Shown here in pieces: positions 9,202-18,323 of a DNA stretch of 52,385 nucleotides (the first letter of the stretch is position 1; every line of letters starts with the position of its first letter). The notes under the pieces are model-generated. The model saw only the letters and a list, made by a program, of their open reading frames with translations. It was not told the DNA's origin and did not search any database. Source of the stretch: an uncultured Deferribacteraceae bacterium (GTDB lineage: Bacteria; Chrysiogenota; Deferribacteres; Deferribacterales; Mucispirillaceae); contig CAMQYS010000013.1 in assembly GCA_947039395.1 (NCBI GenBank), positions 1 through 52,385 of the forward strand, read 5' to 3'. The translations under genes were made by a program, and so were the position numbers.

Positions 9202-9606
9202 ATGATAAAAAAAGATGTAAAAATACAGTTAAGGTTTTTTGATTTAGATGCCTACTGCCATGTTAATAATTCTGTATACCTTAATTATTTTGAATTAGCA
9301 CGTACAGATGCTTATCGAGAAATTTATGATAAAGCAGTTGAAGATAAAGTTTATATTGTTATAACAGAAACTTATGTTAAATATAAGATCCCTGTACTAT
9401 TTACTGATACAGTTTATATTAGAGTATGGATATCAGATATTCAAGGTGTAAAATTTACTGTTCAGTATGAGGTTCATAATGGAGATGGCAAGATTTTTGC
9501 GGTAGCTAATACTATTCATGCGATGGTAGATCCAGTAACAAATCGCCCTCTTAGGTTGCCTAAAGATGTACAAAAGTTTCTATATGTGCCAGAGGAGTTA
9601 ACGTAG
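9202..9606 (+). CDS. YbgC/FadM-type hotdog acyl-CoA thioesterase
   Basis: Single-hotdog-domain 4HBT-family protein of 134 residues, the usual size. The motif FFDLDAYCHVNNSVYLNYFE (13-32) contains the catalytic aspartate and the HVNN turn typical of YbgC and 4-hydroxybenzoyl-CoA thioesterases. It likely hydrolyses acyl-CoA or acyl-ACP thioesters in the cytoplasm; the substrate cannot be told. It begins 6 bases after degP, implying read-through from the stress operon. It is not next to tol-pal genes as ybgC often is, so I do not give it that symbol. The stop is TAG. Confidence 0.85.
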   Translation: MIKKDVKIQLRFFDLDAYCHVNNSVYLNYFELARTDAYREIYDKAVEDKVYIVITETYVKYKIPVLFTDTVYIRVWISDIQGVKFTVQYEVHNGDGKIFAVANTIHAMVDPVTNRPLRLPKDVQKFLYVPEELT

Positions 9607-9755
9607 ACTGTTGCGAATGTTATTAAATTAATAATTATTTTTATGGTTTTAAGATATGTATAAAGGTATTAATGTTATAGAAATACAATGTTGCTATTTT
9701 TAAGATAGATGTATTTGTTTTTAATATTTAGCCGTATGTATAAAGAGGGGTTATA

Positions 9756-10409
9756 ATGAGTTTTAGCAAGTTAATATGGGGTTCAATTTCTGAAATTTAT
9801 GATAAGACTTTAAATCATAAATTTATCAAAGAGCTATCAAATGGAGATTTAGCAGTAGAGAAGTTTGGTTATTATATTTCACAAGATTTATTATATCTTG
9901 ATTTTTATTCAAAAGTTTTAGCGATAGCATCAACTAAGGCATCAACACTTGAAGATCAGCGTATATTTATTGATCAATCAAAATATGCAGCATTTGGCGA
10001 AACAGGTATGCACAGACATTATATTGATACTTACAATCTAGATATCCCTAAAAGGATGGGACCATCAGCGTTTTCATATTCGCACTACCTTCTTTCAATA
10101 GCGTTAGCAGAGCCGTTATCGGTTACTGTTGCAGCACTTTATCCATGTGCAATAATTTATGCAGAGATAGGCTTAGAGCTTGGTAGAACGTATAATAAAG
10201 AGGGTAATATTTATAGTAAATGGATAGAGGAATATTCAAATCCAGCATTTATGGAATCAGCTATGAATGTACGTGATATTTTAGATAGATTAGCAGTTGA
10301 TGCATCGCAAGCAGAGCAAGATAAGATGAAAGAGGCATTTATAGTTAGTTCTAAGCTAGAGTATCTTTTTTGGGATGATGCGTATAACCTAAGGTCGTGG
10401 GGTATATAG
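9756..10409 (+). CDS. tenA: TenA-family aminopyrimidine aminohydrolase (thiaminase II)
   Basis: Salvages the thiamin pyrimidine by hydrolysing aminopyrimidine breakdown products to HMP; a cytoplasmic all-helical tetramer. It has 217 residues, as expected. The catalytic Cys131 lies in AALYPCAIIYAEIG and the conserved Glu202 in SSKLEYLFWDDAY, so it belongs to the cysteine-containing (TenA_C) class. GAGGGG precedes the ATG. No other thiamin gene is adjacent and I saw no TPP riboswitch in the 149-bp leader. The stop is TAG. Confidence 0.93.
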   Translation: MSFSKLIWGSISEIYDKTLNHKFIKELSNGDLAVEKFGYYISQDLLYLDFYSKVLAIASTKASTLEDQRIFIDQSKYAAFGETGMHRHYIDTYNLDIPKRMGPSAFSYSHYLLSIALAEPLSVTVAALYPCAIIYAEIGLELGRTYNKEGNIYSKWIEEYSNPAFMESAMNVRDILDRLAVDASQAEQDKMKEAFIVSSKLEYLFWDDAYNLRSWGI

Positions 10410-10663
10410 TATTTAGAGATTTTTAGATAGAATCATAATTTTGATAGTTATACAGTAATTCATTTAACAATTGATCGAGCGTATCACTTAAGATCACACC
10501 TGTGACTATTTTTTTAATATTATTAATATGTGTACAACTATTATTTGTACTATCTTATATATATGATCTAAACTTTTTACATGGAAATTTTTTATAGACA
10601 TTATTATAAGAGTTAATTGTAATAATGAATAGTTTAGGAGTAAGTTAGATCGTAAATATTTGC

Positions 10664-10912
10664 TTACTTATATGCTTTTTTATAATATTTATATATTAAT
10701 GAAAGAAGTATTACTAGAATGACAATTCCGAGAACTATTAGAGTCATAATAATCAAGCCGTCACTGTTAGAATAATAAAAATTATTAAATCCCTTTGAGT
10801 TCTCTTTAAATGTTAGGGGGTCAATATACTGTCTCTCAAATACTGGATAATATACTTGTGCAAATATATCTTTTACAGGAAAAAATATTTTTGTTAATAT
10901 CTCTTTAATCAT
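10664..10912 (-). CDS. Small single-pass membrane protein
   Basis: An 82-residue protein with a soluble N-terminal part of about 52 residues (aromatic-rich, FNNFYYSNSDG), one transmembrane helix (about 53-73, LIIMTLIVLGIVILVILLSL) and a short Lys/Tyr-rich tail KYYKKAYK. AGGAAG sits just before the ATG on the minus strand. The layout resembles the 105-residue minus-strand protein at 11549-11866, suggesting distant paralogy. It converges with tenA. No known family recognised. Confidence 0.6.
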   Translation of the reverse strand: MIKEILTKIFFPVKDIFAQVYYPVFERQYIDPLTFKENSKGFNNFYYSNSDGLIIMTLIVLGIVILVILLSLIYKYYKKAYK

Positions 10913-11088
10913 AACTTCCTCTACGTTGTATCACTTACTTTAATAGGATATCATTTTTATAAAGATAGTTCAATTGTAATATTACGCTGTACTAGGCGAA
11001 TAATTTAGGGTTGAAAAATAGTGTATAATACTATATATTTATAGAACAGGGATTAAATCATGTAATATTAAAATTAGGTATTATTATT

Positions 11089-11508
11089 ATGTTTGAAATA
11101 TTTCGTTTATTTTTTGCTGTAGCGGTTTTATTTTTATCTGTTTTAGCAGTCAATTTAGGCTTTGAAACGATGGATCAAACTCAACTTGCTAGAGCTAACG
11201 TACTTTTTGATAGATTAGGTGATAAGAATAGTTTCGCTGTGGTGGTGAATGGTGGTTATTTTTCACTAGAACAAGTTTCATCAGATATGAGATATCAGAT
11301 GTATTATGCAAGAAAAAGGTTTAATACAGTTGAAGAGTTTGTAGAATATTTTGCATCAAAACCTTCAATTGATGGTAAAGCGCCTCAACTTGTGAAGAGA
11401 ACTACATCTGAGCTATCAGATTTTTCAACGATGTTGGTATCAATGCTGGATAATATTGATAGGACAACTGTACCAGATTATTCAGCATACTCAAAAAAGT
11501 ATTTTTAA
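11089..11508 (+). CDS. Hypothetical protein with N-terminal membrane anchor
   Basis: A 139-residue protein with an N-terminal hydrophobic helix (about 3-23) that may be a signal anchor or an uncleaved signal peptide, followed by a soluble, probably periplasmic domain including FAVVVNGGYFSLEQVSSDMRYQMYYARKRF. The ribosome site is weak (TTAGGT, about 10 bases upstream). It stands alone between two minus-strand small membrane genes. No family recognised. The stop is TAA. Confidence 0.6.
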   Translation: MFEIFRLFFAVAVLFLSVLAVNLGFETMDQTQLARANVLFDRLGDKNSFAVVVNGGYFSLEQVSSDMRYQMYYARKRFNTVEEFVEYFASKPSIDGKAPQLVKRTTSELSDFSTMLVSMLDNIDRTTVPDYSAYSKKYF

Positions 11509-11548
11509 TTTTTTTTACATGTTTTAATAGATTCTTAATAGTTATCTA

Positions 11549-11866
11549 TTATTTATTTTGTATAGGTTTCGTTGTATATTGTGCGATATCTTCTGGATTA
11601 ACATGTACATGATGAGTTTGATAAAAGTCTTTATGTTTTTTATTTTCTTTGTAAGCTTTATATACAAGATAACAAAAAATACCTATCCCTATAAAGAAAA
11701 TTGTCAGTGTAATGTATTTAAATGTTAGATAAAATATACTAGTATGTGTATTATGACTGTTAAAGAAACTAAATCCAAAATTATTATTACTAATTTCTGC
11801 AAACGGATATGAAAAAAATATATTTATCAATACTGTGTGAATTTTTAATATAACTACTGCAAACAT
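11549..11866 (-). CDS. Small membrane protein
   Basis: A 105-residue protein with a hydrophobic N-terminus (about 3-22), an Asn/Phe/His-rich loop, a second strongly hydrophobic helix (about 50-70) and a hydrophilic Lys/His-rich C-terminus (KENKKHKDFYQTHHVHVNP). The start is well supported by TAGGAGAAAC on the minus strand. It converges with the plus-strand gene ending at 11508, about 40 bases away. Its plan (aromatic N-terminus, single strong helix, basic tail) parallels the product at 10664-10912. Function unknown. Confidence 0.6.
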   Translation of the reverse strand: MFAVVILKIHTVLINIFFSYPFAEISNNNFGFSFFNSHNTHTSIFYLTFKYITLTIFFIGIGIFCYLVYKAYKENKKHKDFYQTHHVHVNPEDIAQYTTKPIQNK

Positions 11867-12104
11867 GTTGTTTCTCCTAACACTAAAATAATGAGTTGAA
11901 TTTAGATAATTATAAGTTATTTAGTGTAAAATACTATTAGTTTCCACAAGTTATTTATTTTTACTTTTATTATAAGTCAGTTATAAATGAGTTCTATTAT
12001 CTAGATTTATTTTGTTACTGTGATGAATATTATTTTTAAAATAATTTATCTCTTGACAATCGGCTAATAAATAGATACACTCATCGTTCTTGATTGAACT
12101 TAAA

Positions 12105-12178
12105 CGGGGCGTAGCGCAGCTTGGTAGCGTATCTGTCTTGGGAACAGAGGGTCGCTGGTTCGAATCCAGTCGCCCCGA
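12105..12178 (+). tRNA. tRNA-Pro (anticodon UGG)
   Basis: A 74-nt cloverleaf without encoded CCA. The acceptor arms CGGGGCG (12105-12111) and CGCCCCG (12171-12177) pair perfectly, with discriminator A at 12178. The anticodon stem TCTGT/ACAGA encloses the loop CTTGGGA, giving UGG. The T-arm has GGTTCGAATCC. Confidence 0.97.
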
Positions 12179-12373
12179 TTTAACAATCATTTAAAACATA
12201 CTACTCTTTATAAGTTTAGTATTTTTTTTATTGCCATTTTTAAGATATAAGCTAGAATATATCAAAGTTGCCGTAATAGTAAATGGTTTTCCATCTATTT
12301 TTTCCAATACAAGCAACGCTTTACAAATACGTTATAGTTATAGACTTGCTTTTATTAATTATTGGAGTTTACA

Positions 12374-13039
12374 ATGTCTAGAGATAGTTGGTTTAGAAAC
12401 ACGACATGGAGTAGTGACATCGCAGAGGTTTTTGAAGCGAAACTTAAACGTGCACGAGGTGATGATGGAAAAGCTCAATATCTAAGAGTTCAGGCTAGTT
12501 ACTTATTGAACAGTAGCGATCAGAATATATCAGCTATCGGTGAAAAACTCATGCACCGTGTAATTGAAGAGTATTACGACGAAGTAATTAGTGTAGTGCA
12601 AGCGATGCAGGAACTTGCAGATTTCTATATGGATAATAAGAGTTATTTGAAAGCAGCATTGTATTATTTGAAAGGGGGTAATCATCCATTAAATAAGCGT
12701 AGACAGTACGGCAACTCTGATACGCCACTTAGATATATAGATGCTGTAATAAAAGGTAATCTAGAAGAAGAGTACACAAAAGCGATGAAGATTTTTAATA
12801 AATTTCCTAAGAAAAGTTTTACGTTTGTCAACGATGAGTATCTATACGCAAAAGTTGGAGCTATGTTGAATGATAGAATAGGGAACAGGAAAGATGCTAT
12901 CAAATTTGCAAAGATCGCTCTAGTAAAAGCAGAAATTACAGAACCAGAATTTCCAAAATATCCTAATCTAGGCAGTATAGAATCTACTAAAGAAGAGATT
13001 GATGAGCTGATAAGAATTAGTATGCTACCAAATAAATAG
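12374..13039 (+). CDS. Helical-repeat protein of unknown function
   Basis: A soluble 221-residue protein with no signal peptide. It begins SRDSWFRNTTWSSDIAEVFEAKLKRAR..QYLRVQASYLL, an opening I associate with a widespread family of bacterial hypothetical proteins made of TPR/HEAT-like helices. The ATG at 12374 was chosen because GGAG lies 6 bases upstream; a TTG at 12362 is less likely. It stands alone after tRNA-Pro. Such proteins often occur in accessory loci, but nothing here shows a role. The stop is TAG. Confidence 0.7.
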   Translation: MSRDSWFRNTTWSSDIAEVFEAKLKRARGDDGKAQYLRVQASYLLNSSDQNISAIGEKLMHRVIEEYYDEVISVVQAMQELADFYMDNKSYLKAALYYLKGGNHPLNKRRQYGNSDTPLRYIDAVIKGNLEEEYTKAMKIFNKFPKKSFTFVNDEYLYAKVGAMLNDRIGNRKDAIKFAKIALVKAEITEPEFPKYPNLGSIESTKEEIDELIRISMLPNK

Positions 13040-13276
13040 TTGTTATTTGTGAACAAAAATAGATAGAGTTTGTCTATAATAATAAATTTAGGTATTATAA
13101 TATGATACAAATTATAATTAAAAATTTATTTATGTATTACTGATTTTTTATACTATGATATTGTAATAAATATAAAATAATTGCTAATAAAAAGAAGTAA
13201 GGTTATAATACATTTTATGGATCATTGAGTGGTTCATAAAATGATTTTAGATATTAAATATCAAAGGAGAAATTTC

Positions 13277-13600
13277 ATGAAAAAAGTATTATTAATGGTA
13301 ACTGTTTTAGTTACATCTTCATTATTTTCGTTGGCTATTGCAAAAAATATACCTGAGTCAAAGTATTTTGCTAAATGTCCTCCAAAATCTGCAACATTAA
13401 CACTTGCTGATGCGACTAAAATGGTAGAAGGTATGTTGGCTAAATCTCATCCAGGATACACTATCTCTGACGTTGAAGTGATTGAAGAGTATAAAGGTGG
13501 TGGTTTTGAGATTGAAGCAGAATCTGCTACAAGCAGAATTAGTTTAGATTTTTATATCTCTCTTTGTGGTGAAGTTAAAGGTCCATTTCAAGATCGTTAA
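13277..13600 (+). CDS. Exported PepSY-like small protein
   Basis: A 107-residue protein with a clean Sec signal peptide (MKKVLLMVTVLVTSSLFSLAIA, residues 1-22) and a single small domain whose pattern (LTLADATKMVEGML..HPGYTISDVEVIEEYKGGGFEIEAES..) resembles the PepSY fold. It is probably periplasmic. AAAGGAGA precedes this ATG, while an upstream in-frame start at 13229 would hide the signal peptide. It ends ..GEVKGPF, close to the YGHVRGPI ending of the paralogue at 14196. A hairpin with a T-run follows. PepSY domains are linked to peptidase inhibition or metal/heme processes; no specific role is shown. Confidence 0.75.
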   Translation: MKKVLLMVTVLVTSSLFSLAIAKNIPESKYFAKCPPKSATLTLADATKMVEGMLAKSHPGYTISDVEVIEEYKGGGFEIEAESATSRISLDFYISLCGEVKGPFQDR

Positions 13601-13693
13601 TGATTAGATATTTTTAATTGATTAAGTAACACAACTATCTTTATTTTATTAATAAGAAGAAAATAGTTTCATAGTGTTTTAGTAGTATAGAAG

Positions 13694-13720
13694 ACGGTAG
13701 ATTATATCTATCGTTTTTTT
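13694..13720 (+). terminator. Rho-independent terminator
   Basis: The stem ACGGTAGA/TCTATCGT (one G-U pair) with a 5-base loop is followed by seven Ts. It ends the transcript of the exported PepSY-like gene at 13277. Confidence 0.75.
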
Positions 13721-13828
13721 AATCAATAATATCAAGTATTAAATAGTTGTATTTAGTAATAACTTAATATTTAGACTTTTTATAATAAAAGTAAACCTTG
13801 TAGCTAACTACCTCATATAATAATTCAG

Positions 13829-13920
13829 AAAGATGTTAAGGTTAAAGTAAAAGATTATATGAAAAGTTTTTAAAAGTTGAAAGCAGTGTAGACGGTGGAT
13901 ATTTATTATTTATCGTTTTT
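13829..13920 (+). pseudogene. Decayed 3' end of a PepSY-like gene
   Basis: Bases 13829-13889 closely match the gene at 14196 around 14405-14465: AAAGTAAAAGATT..AT.AAAAGTTT and AAAGTTGAAAGCA are shared, with gaps and an in-frame TAA. It is followed by a GACGGTGGATA...TATCG-T8 segment resembling the terminator at 14641. It looks like the remnant of a third tandem copy in which only the coding end and terminator survive. The rest of 13601-14195 is AT-rich with no gene. Confidence 0.6.
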
Positions 13921-14195
13921 TTTATTATTAATAGGAAGTGTAAAATAGTTATATATAATTAGTATTTAATATTAAATATTTTAATAGTTAATTATAAATT
14001 ATAAATTTTAATTATTTTTTTGTAACCAAAGTTTTATTGTAGAGACTAAGGTTATATGAAGAGTATGTGTGCAACAGTTTATACTTTTTATAGATCACTA
14101 ATTAAGTGAGTATAGAAAGTATAGATTGTTAGATTATAGGTTTAATCTATGCAGTACAGCTAAAATAAAAAATTATATTTTAATGGAGTGTTTTT

Positions 14196-14600
14196 ATGAA
14201 AAAGTTTTTAGTTATCGGTTTTGCAGTAGCAGCGTTATCATCTGTAGCGGTTTCAAGTTCTGTTTATGCTCAGGATAACGGTGGATACGGTTACGGTGGA
14301 CATATGAGTAATGGTGGACATGGTGGTAACGGTGGACATGGTGGTTGTTACGGTGGTGGACATAATGGTGGAGATACAAACACTCCTGTAGTTACTGCAC
14401 AAGAAGCTGAAGTTAAAGTAAAAGATTTTATTAAAAGTTTCAAAGGTTATAAAGTTGAAAGCATGGAAACTTATGAAACTAGAAATGGACGTACTGCGTT
14501 TATAGCTAATGTTGAAGATAGCTCTGGTAATAAGCTTATCGTTAGAGTATCTCCTTATGGACATGTTCGTGGTCCTATTATGAATATGAATGCTCAATAG
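14196..14600 (+). CDS. Exported Gly/His-rich PepSY-like protein
   Basis: A 134-residue exported protein. The signal peptide (1-25, ending SVYA) is followed by a Gly/His-rich low-complexity stretch (about 28-60) with repeated GGHGG units, six histidines and one Cys, then a PepSY-like domain (about 68-132, AEVKVKDFIKSFKGYKVESM...RVSPYGHVRGPI). The Gly-His segment could bind divalent metals; that is inference. TGGAG lies upstream of the ATG. It is a paralogue of the gene at 13277, and a strong terminator follows. The stop is TAG. Confidence 0.78.
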   Translation: MKKFLVIGFAVAALSSVAVSSSVYAQDNGGYGYGGHMSNGGHGGNGGHGGCYGGGHNGGDTNTPVVTAQEAEVKVKDFIKSFKGYKVESMETYETRNGRTAFIANVEDSSGNKLIVRVSPYGHVRGPIMNMNAQ

Positions 14601-14640
14601 ATTTTTATATTACAATTTTATTTTATAAATTGTTAAGTTT

Positions 14641-14676
14641 AGACGACAGGTATTTATTATTTGTCGTCTTTTTTGT
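14641..14676 (+). terminator. Rho-independent terminator
   Basis: The arms AGACGACA (14641-14648) and TGTCGTCT (14662-14669) pair perfectly and are followed by a T-run. It terminates the Gly/His-rich exported protein gene. Confidence 0.85.
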
Positions 14677-14800
14677 ATATATAATAATTAATTTAATCGA
14701 GATGATTAATGATAGGTCTATTTTTTTTATAGCAGAACTGCTTGAGTATTTTAAGTATATCTGCTATATTTCTTAGAGATATTTATATGGAGTGTGTATA

Positions 14801-15331
14801 ATGAAGAAGTTACTATTATTAGTTGTATGTTTCTCTTTTTCAATTTTATTTGTGGCATGTTCACAGAATTCTAAGCGTACTCCTTCAGAGGGTGCGGTTC
14901 CGCAAGTAAATGCGATGAAAGAAGCAGGTGGTAGCGAAACATCTACAATGGGTATAAAAACCCCATCTACAGAAAATGCTGATGTCTTATTACCTGAGAT
15001 TGCAGAAAAATATAAAGGTATAGTTATTAATGTTATCTCTGTAAAAGATGGTAAGGTAATAGATGAAGTAGTATTACCGTTTAAGCAGAAGACAGCTATT
15101 AAAGGAACACCATATTCAATTACTGTTGATTCTTTTTTTACTACATTTAAGATGGATGAGAAAGGTGTTATAAATAGTTCTATAGAGGAATCAAATCCTG
15201 CTACAAAGGTTAAGCTATATAAAGGTGATGAGCTTGTATTTGATGGTTGGTTATTTCAAAACTTTCCTGATGTACATCAATTTAGCGATCCAGAATACTC
15301 TTTCGTTATGTTGAAAGGTGATAAGAAGTAG
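14801..15331 (+). CDS. DUF2155-domain lipoprotein
   Basis: A 176-residue lipoprotein. The signal peptide ends FVACS, a lipobox with Cys at about 20, followed by a Ser/Thr-rich linker and a domain (about 70-175) matching the DUF2155 pattern: ISVKDGKVIDEVVLPFKQK, then ITVDSFFTTFKM, SNPATKVKLYKGDELVFDGWLFQNFP and HQFSDPEYSF. The ATG at 14801 lies 8 bases after GGAG; a start at 14792 would place the ribosome site inside the gene. The function of the family is unknown. A terminator follows. The stop is TAG. Confidence 0.8.
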   Translation: MKKLLLLVVCFSFSILFVACSQNSKRTPSEGAVPQVNAMKEAGGSETSTMGIKTPSTENADVLLPEIAEKYKGIVINVISVKDGKVIDEVVLPFKQKTAIKGTPYSITVDSFFTTFKMDEKGVINSSIEESNPATKVKLYKGDELVFDGWLFQNFPDVHQFSDPEYSFVMLKGDKK

Positions 15332-15406
15332 TATTTATATTGGAAACATAAATTACGATAAAATAATTTAGAGTAATATTTATCTATGGTAGATATATTC
15401 TAGTTG

Positions 15407-15464
15407 ATAGCTGTTTTGTATATGTACAATGATATTGTATAGATAGAGGACAGCTATTTTTTTA
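15407..15464 (+). terminator. Rho-independent terminator with long loop
   Basis: ATAGCTGT (15407-15414) pairs with ACAGCTAT (15450-15457), then a T-run. The loop contains an inner TGTAC/GTACA-type inverted repeat. It lies between the plus-strand lipoprotein and the converging metallopeptidase gene. Confidence 0.65.
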
Positions 15465-15523
15465 TTGTAGTATCGTTTTAAGTGCTAACTATAATTAATA
15501 GTAGAAAAGCATAAAAGGGCTTA

Positions 15524-16207
15524 CTAAGTAACAGCTTTAGTAGGAGGATAGTTTTTAGGCATTTTTTCTTTTAGCCAGTTGTTACAAATATCATAGTTTG
15601 GCGATAGTTTGTATAGTTTATTGTAAAAATTTTTTGAGTGATTCATATAATCAAGATGAGTTAGTTCATGAATAATTATTGAATCTATTACATCTTTAGG
15701 TGCTAAGATAACTCTTTCACTTACTGTAACAATGCCTTTAGATGAGCAACTACCGTAGATTGATTTAGTCCTTCTAACCTTAATTCCATTTACAATATAA
15801 CCTAATTTACTTGCTAACTCTTTTATTTTTGCTGGTATATAGAAGATCGCTTCACGCTTATAAAATTTGAGTAACAGATCAGAGTTAGTAGTAAGGTTTT
15901 TAGATGCGTATATCTCTTTTTTATGATGATTGATAATTATTTCCTTACCTATATTATGTGCTAATATGAAATCATAAAATTCTCCAAATAGAAGTATTTT
16001 ATTATCATATACTTTTATTTCAGTCTCATTTTTACTCTCAATTTTATCTAATGTTTTTTTAATCCAGTCTGTTTTTGATTGCACGAAGTTTCTGATTAGA
16101 TCAATATTTACATTAGATGGAGCAGTAATAGTAATATTTTTTAATCTATCAACTCTAAGCGATATATTTTTATATTTTCCATACTTGATATTATATTCAA
16201 AAGTCAT
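15524..16207 (-). CDS. YgjP-like (SprT/WSS1 clan) zinc metallopeptidase
   Basis: A soluble 227-residue protein of the DUF45/YgjP family. HELTH at 180-184 plus His190 (HLDYMNHSKNFYNKL) give the zinc-binding gluzincin-like site with the catalytic glutamate. SIYGSCSSKGIVTVS (149-163) is the family's second conserved block. The substrate is unknown; relatives are often near restriction or radical SAM genes. It is divergent from the radical SAM gene, with a 170-bp intergenic region. The stop is TAG. Confidence 0.87.
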   Translation of the reverse strand: MTFEYNIKYGKYKNISLRVDRLKNITITAPSNVNIDLIRNFVQSKTDWIKKTLDKIESKNETEIKVYDNKILLFGEFYDFILAHNIGKEIIINHHKKEIYASKNLTTNSDLLLKFYKREAIFYIPAKIKELASKLGYIVNGIKVRRTKSIYGSCSSKGIVTVSERVILAPKDVIDSIIIHELTHLDYMNHSKNFYNKLYKLSPNYDICNNWLKEKMPKNYPPTKAVT

Positions 16208-16380
16208 ATTATTATAATAAGATATTTATATCATTTTGAAAACATATTATTCTAAAAGTCCTTTATTAAAGTTGATCAATTTGTTATATTATAGATCTAT
16301 GAGAGAAATAAAAAGTTAATATATTATAGCTACTGTATAAGTGTATACACTTTAAGTAGATTAATATTAGAGAGTTAAAA

Positions 16381-18096
16381 TTGAGTTATATAGATATAGT
16401 AAATATTCCGACAACAAAAAAAGAGATAGTAGCACTTGGTTGGAGTGAGTTAGATATTATCATAGTTACAGGGGAAGCGTTAATTGATGCACCAACATCA
16501 GGTGTTGCACTTTTATCAAGATTGTTACTATCACATGGTTATAAGGTTGCAGTGATTGATCAACCTAATATTAATGATGATACATCGGTAAAGATTTTCG
16601 GTAAACCTAAACTATTTTGGGGTATAACATCTGGTATGGTTGATTCTATGGTTTCAAACTATACAGCAACTGGTAAACCTAGAAGAAGTTGTGATTTTAC
16701 CCCAGGTGGAGTAAATAATCGTCGTCCAGATAGAGCAGTAATAGTGTACACTAATCTAATCCGTAGGGCGTTTAAAGGTGAAGAGAAACAGTTAATTGTA
16801 TTAGGTGGAATAGAGGCATCATTACGTAGAGTAACACACTATGATTCAACAACAGATAAGTTAAGACGTCCGATACTTTTTGACTCTAAAGCGGATATAA
16901 TACTTTTCGGTATGGCAGAGAGATCTATTTTAGAGTTAGCAGTAGCTATTAAAAACGGTAATGATTATAAAAAAATTAGAGGTTTAGCATATCTTGAACC
17001 TGTGAAAAATATTGAGTTAATAGATACCGATATAGTGATGCCATCATTTGAAGAGTGTATAGATAGTAAAGAAAACTTTTTACAGATGTTTAAACTTTTC
17101 TATGATAACTCATCAGATGTATACAGTACACGGTTATTTCAACAAGTAGGAGATAGATATATAGTTCTAAACCCTCCATCAATTATTACAACAGAGATAT
17201 TAGATGAAGCGTCAGAACTTTTATATAGTCATAGATCACACCCTAAATATATGAGTACGATTAAGGCTGAAGAGACGGCAAAATTTTCTGTAAACACACA
17301 TCGAGGTTGTTACGGAGATTGTTCATTTTGTGCAATAACTATTCATCAAGGAAGAAGGGTTGTATCAAGATCTGAAGCATCAATATTAAAAGAGATAAAA
17401 TATTATACTGCACTTCCAAACTTTAAAGGAGTGGTATCGGATTTAGGAGGGGCTACTGCTAATCAGTATATGACATCTTGTAAGAAGATGGAGAAGCTTG
17501 GAGCATGTAAAGATAAAAAATGTTTATATCCGTCTGCGTGTAAATCTATGGATATTTCACATAAACCATTAATTAACCTATTAAGTAAAGCTAGAAAGAT
17601 ATCAGGCGTTAAGAAGATTTATGCAGCAAGTGGTATAAGATACGATACAGTTATCGCAGATACAGAACATGGTAAAGAGTATATTAAACAGATAGTACGA
17701 GATCATGTATCAGGACAGATAAAACTTGCTCCAGAGTCATTTGATGATAATGTATTATCTATAATGAAGAAGCCAGCGAATAAAGATTTTGAATTTTTCT
17801 TAAAACTTTACAATGAGTTAAATATACAACTAGATAAGCAACAGTTTGTATCGTGTTACTTTTTAGTTGCTCACCCTGGTGAGGATATGTCTACGGTTAA
17901 TCACACTGAAAAGATGATTAAGAAGTATCTGAAATTTAAACCAGAGCAGGTACAGATATTTACACCATCTCCATCAACAGTATCAACGGCTATATATTAC
18001 ACAGGTATAGATATGTATAATAATAACCAAGTTAAGGTTGTGAGGGATTTAGGTAGTAAGAATAAAATGAAAGATATGTTGGTAAATAAGAGATAG
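16381..18096 (+). CDS. YgiQ-family radical SAM protein (UPF0313)
   Basis: A 571-residue cytoplasmic radical SAM enzyme of unknown reaction. The N-terminal region (about 1-200) resembles the YgiQ N-terminal domain, and the radical SAM motif CYGDCSFC places Cys310, Cys314 and Cys317 as 4Fe-4S ligands. The segment KLAPESFDDNVLSIMKKP is characteristic of YgiQ. A second Cys cluster lies near CKDKKCLYPSAC. The start codon is TTG, chosen because it gives the family N-terminus and follows GAGAG. It is shorter than E. coli YgiQ (about 700), apparently by lacking the extended C-terminus. The stop is TAG. Confidence 0.9.
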   Translation: MSYIDIVNIPTTKKEIVALGWSELDIIIVTGEALIDAPTSGVALLSRLLLSHGYKVAVIDQPNINDDTSVKIFGKPKLFWGITSGMVDSMVSNYTATGKPRRSCDFTPGGVNNRRPDRAVIVYTNLIRRAFKGEEKQLIVLGGIEASLRRVTHYDSTTDKLRRPILFDSKADIILFGMAERSILELAVAIKNGNDYKKIRGLAYLEPVKNIELIDTDIVMPSFEECIDSKENFLQMFKLFYDNSSDVYSTRLFQQVGDRYIVLNPPSIITTEILDEASELLYSHRSHPKYMSTIKAEETAKFSVNTHRGCYGDCSFCAITIHQGRRVVSRSEASILKEIKYYTALPNFKGVVSDLGGATANQYMTSCKKMEKLGACKDKKCLYPSACKSMDISHKPLINLLSKARKISGVKKIYAASGIRYDTVIADTEHGKEYIKQIVRDHVSGQIKLAPESFDDNVLSIMKKPANKDFEFFLKLYNELNIQLDKQQFVSCYFLVAHPGEDMSTVNHTEKMIKKYLKFKPEQVQIFTPSPSTVSTAIYYTGIDMYNNNQVKVVRDLGSKNKMKDMLVNKR

Positions 18097-18323
18097 TTTT
18101 ATGTTTGAACGACTGCTGTACTAAGCACTAAATTGACTTAATTTTGGATAGATTAGGATTGAACTTACTTAACTTCTGTAACAGATATTTCAAACATACC
18201 ATAAAACATGTATCTATATTTTGGAATAGTTACAATAAAATATTTAAAACTTACTATAGTAAAATACATACTCTTCTTTCATCATCTAACAATCAGTAGA
18301 AAAGTATGCTTACTATAGCTATA

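Noticed and set aside
9607-9755. TPP riboswitch before tenA
   Set aside because: No CUGAGA-type thi-box or paired arms were seen in the 149-base leader.
11981-12190. Minus-strand open frame of 69 codons
   Set aside because: It runs antisense through tRNA-Pro (its 'SGRLDSNQRPSVPKT' is a typical tRNA artefact) and has no other support.
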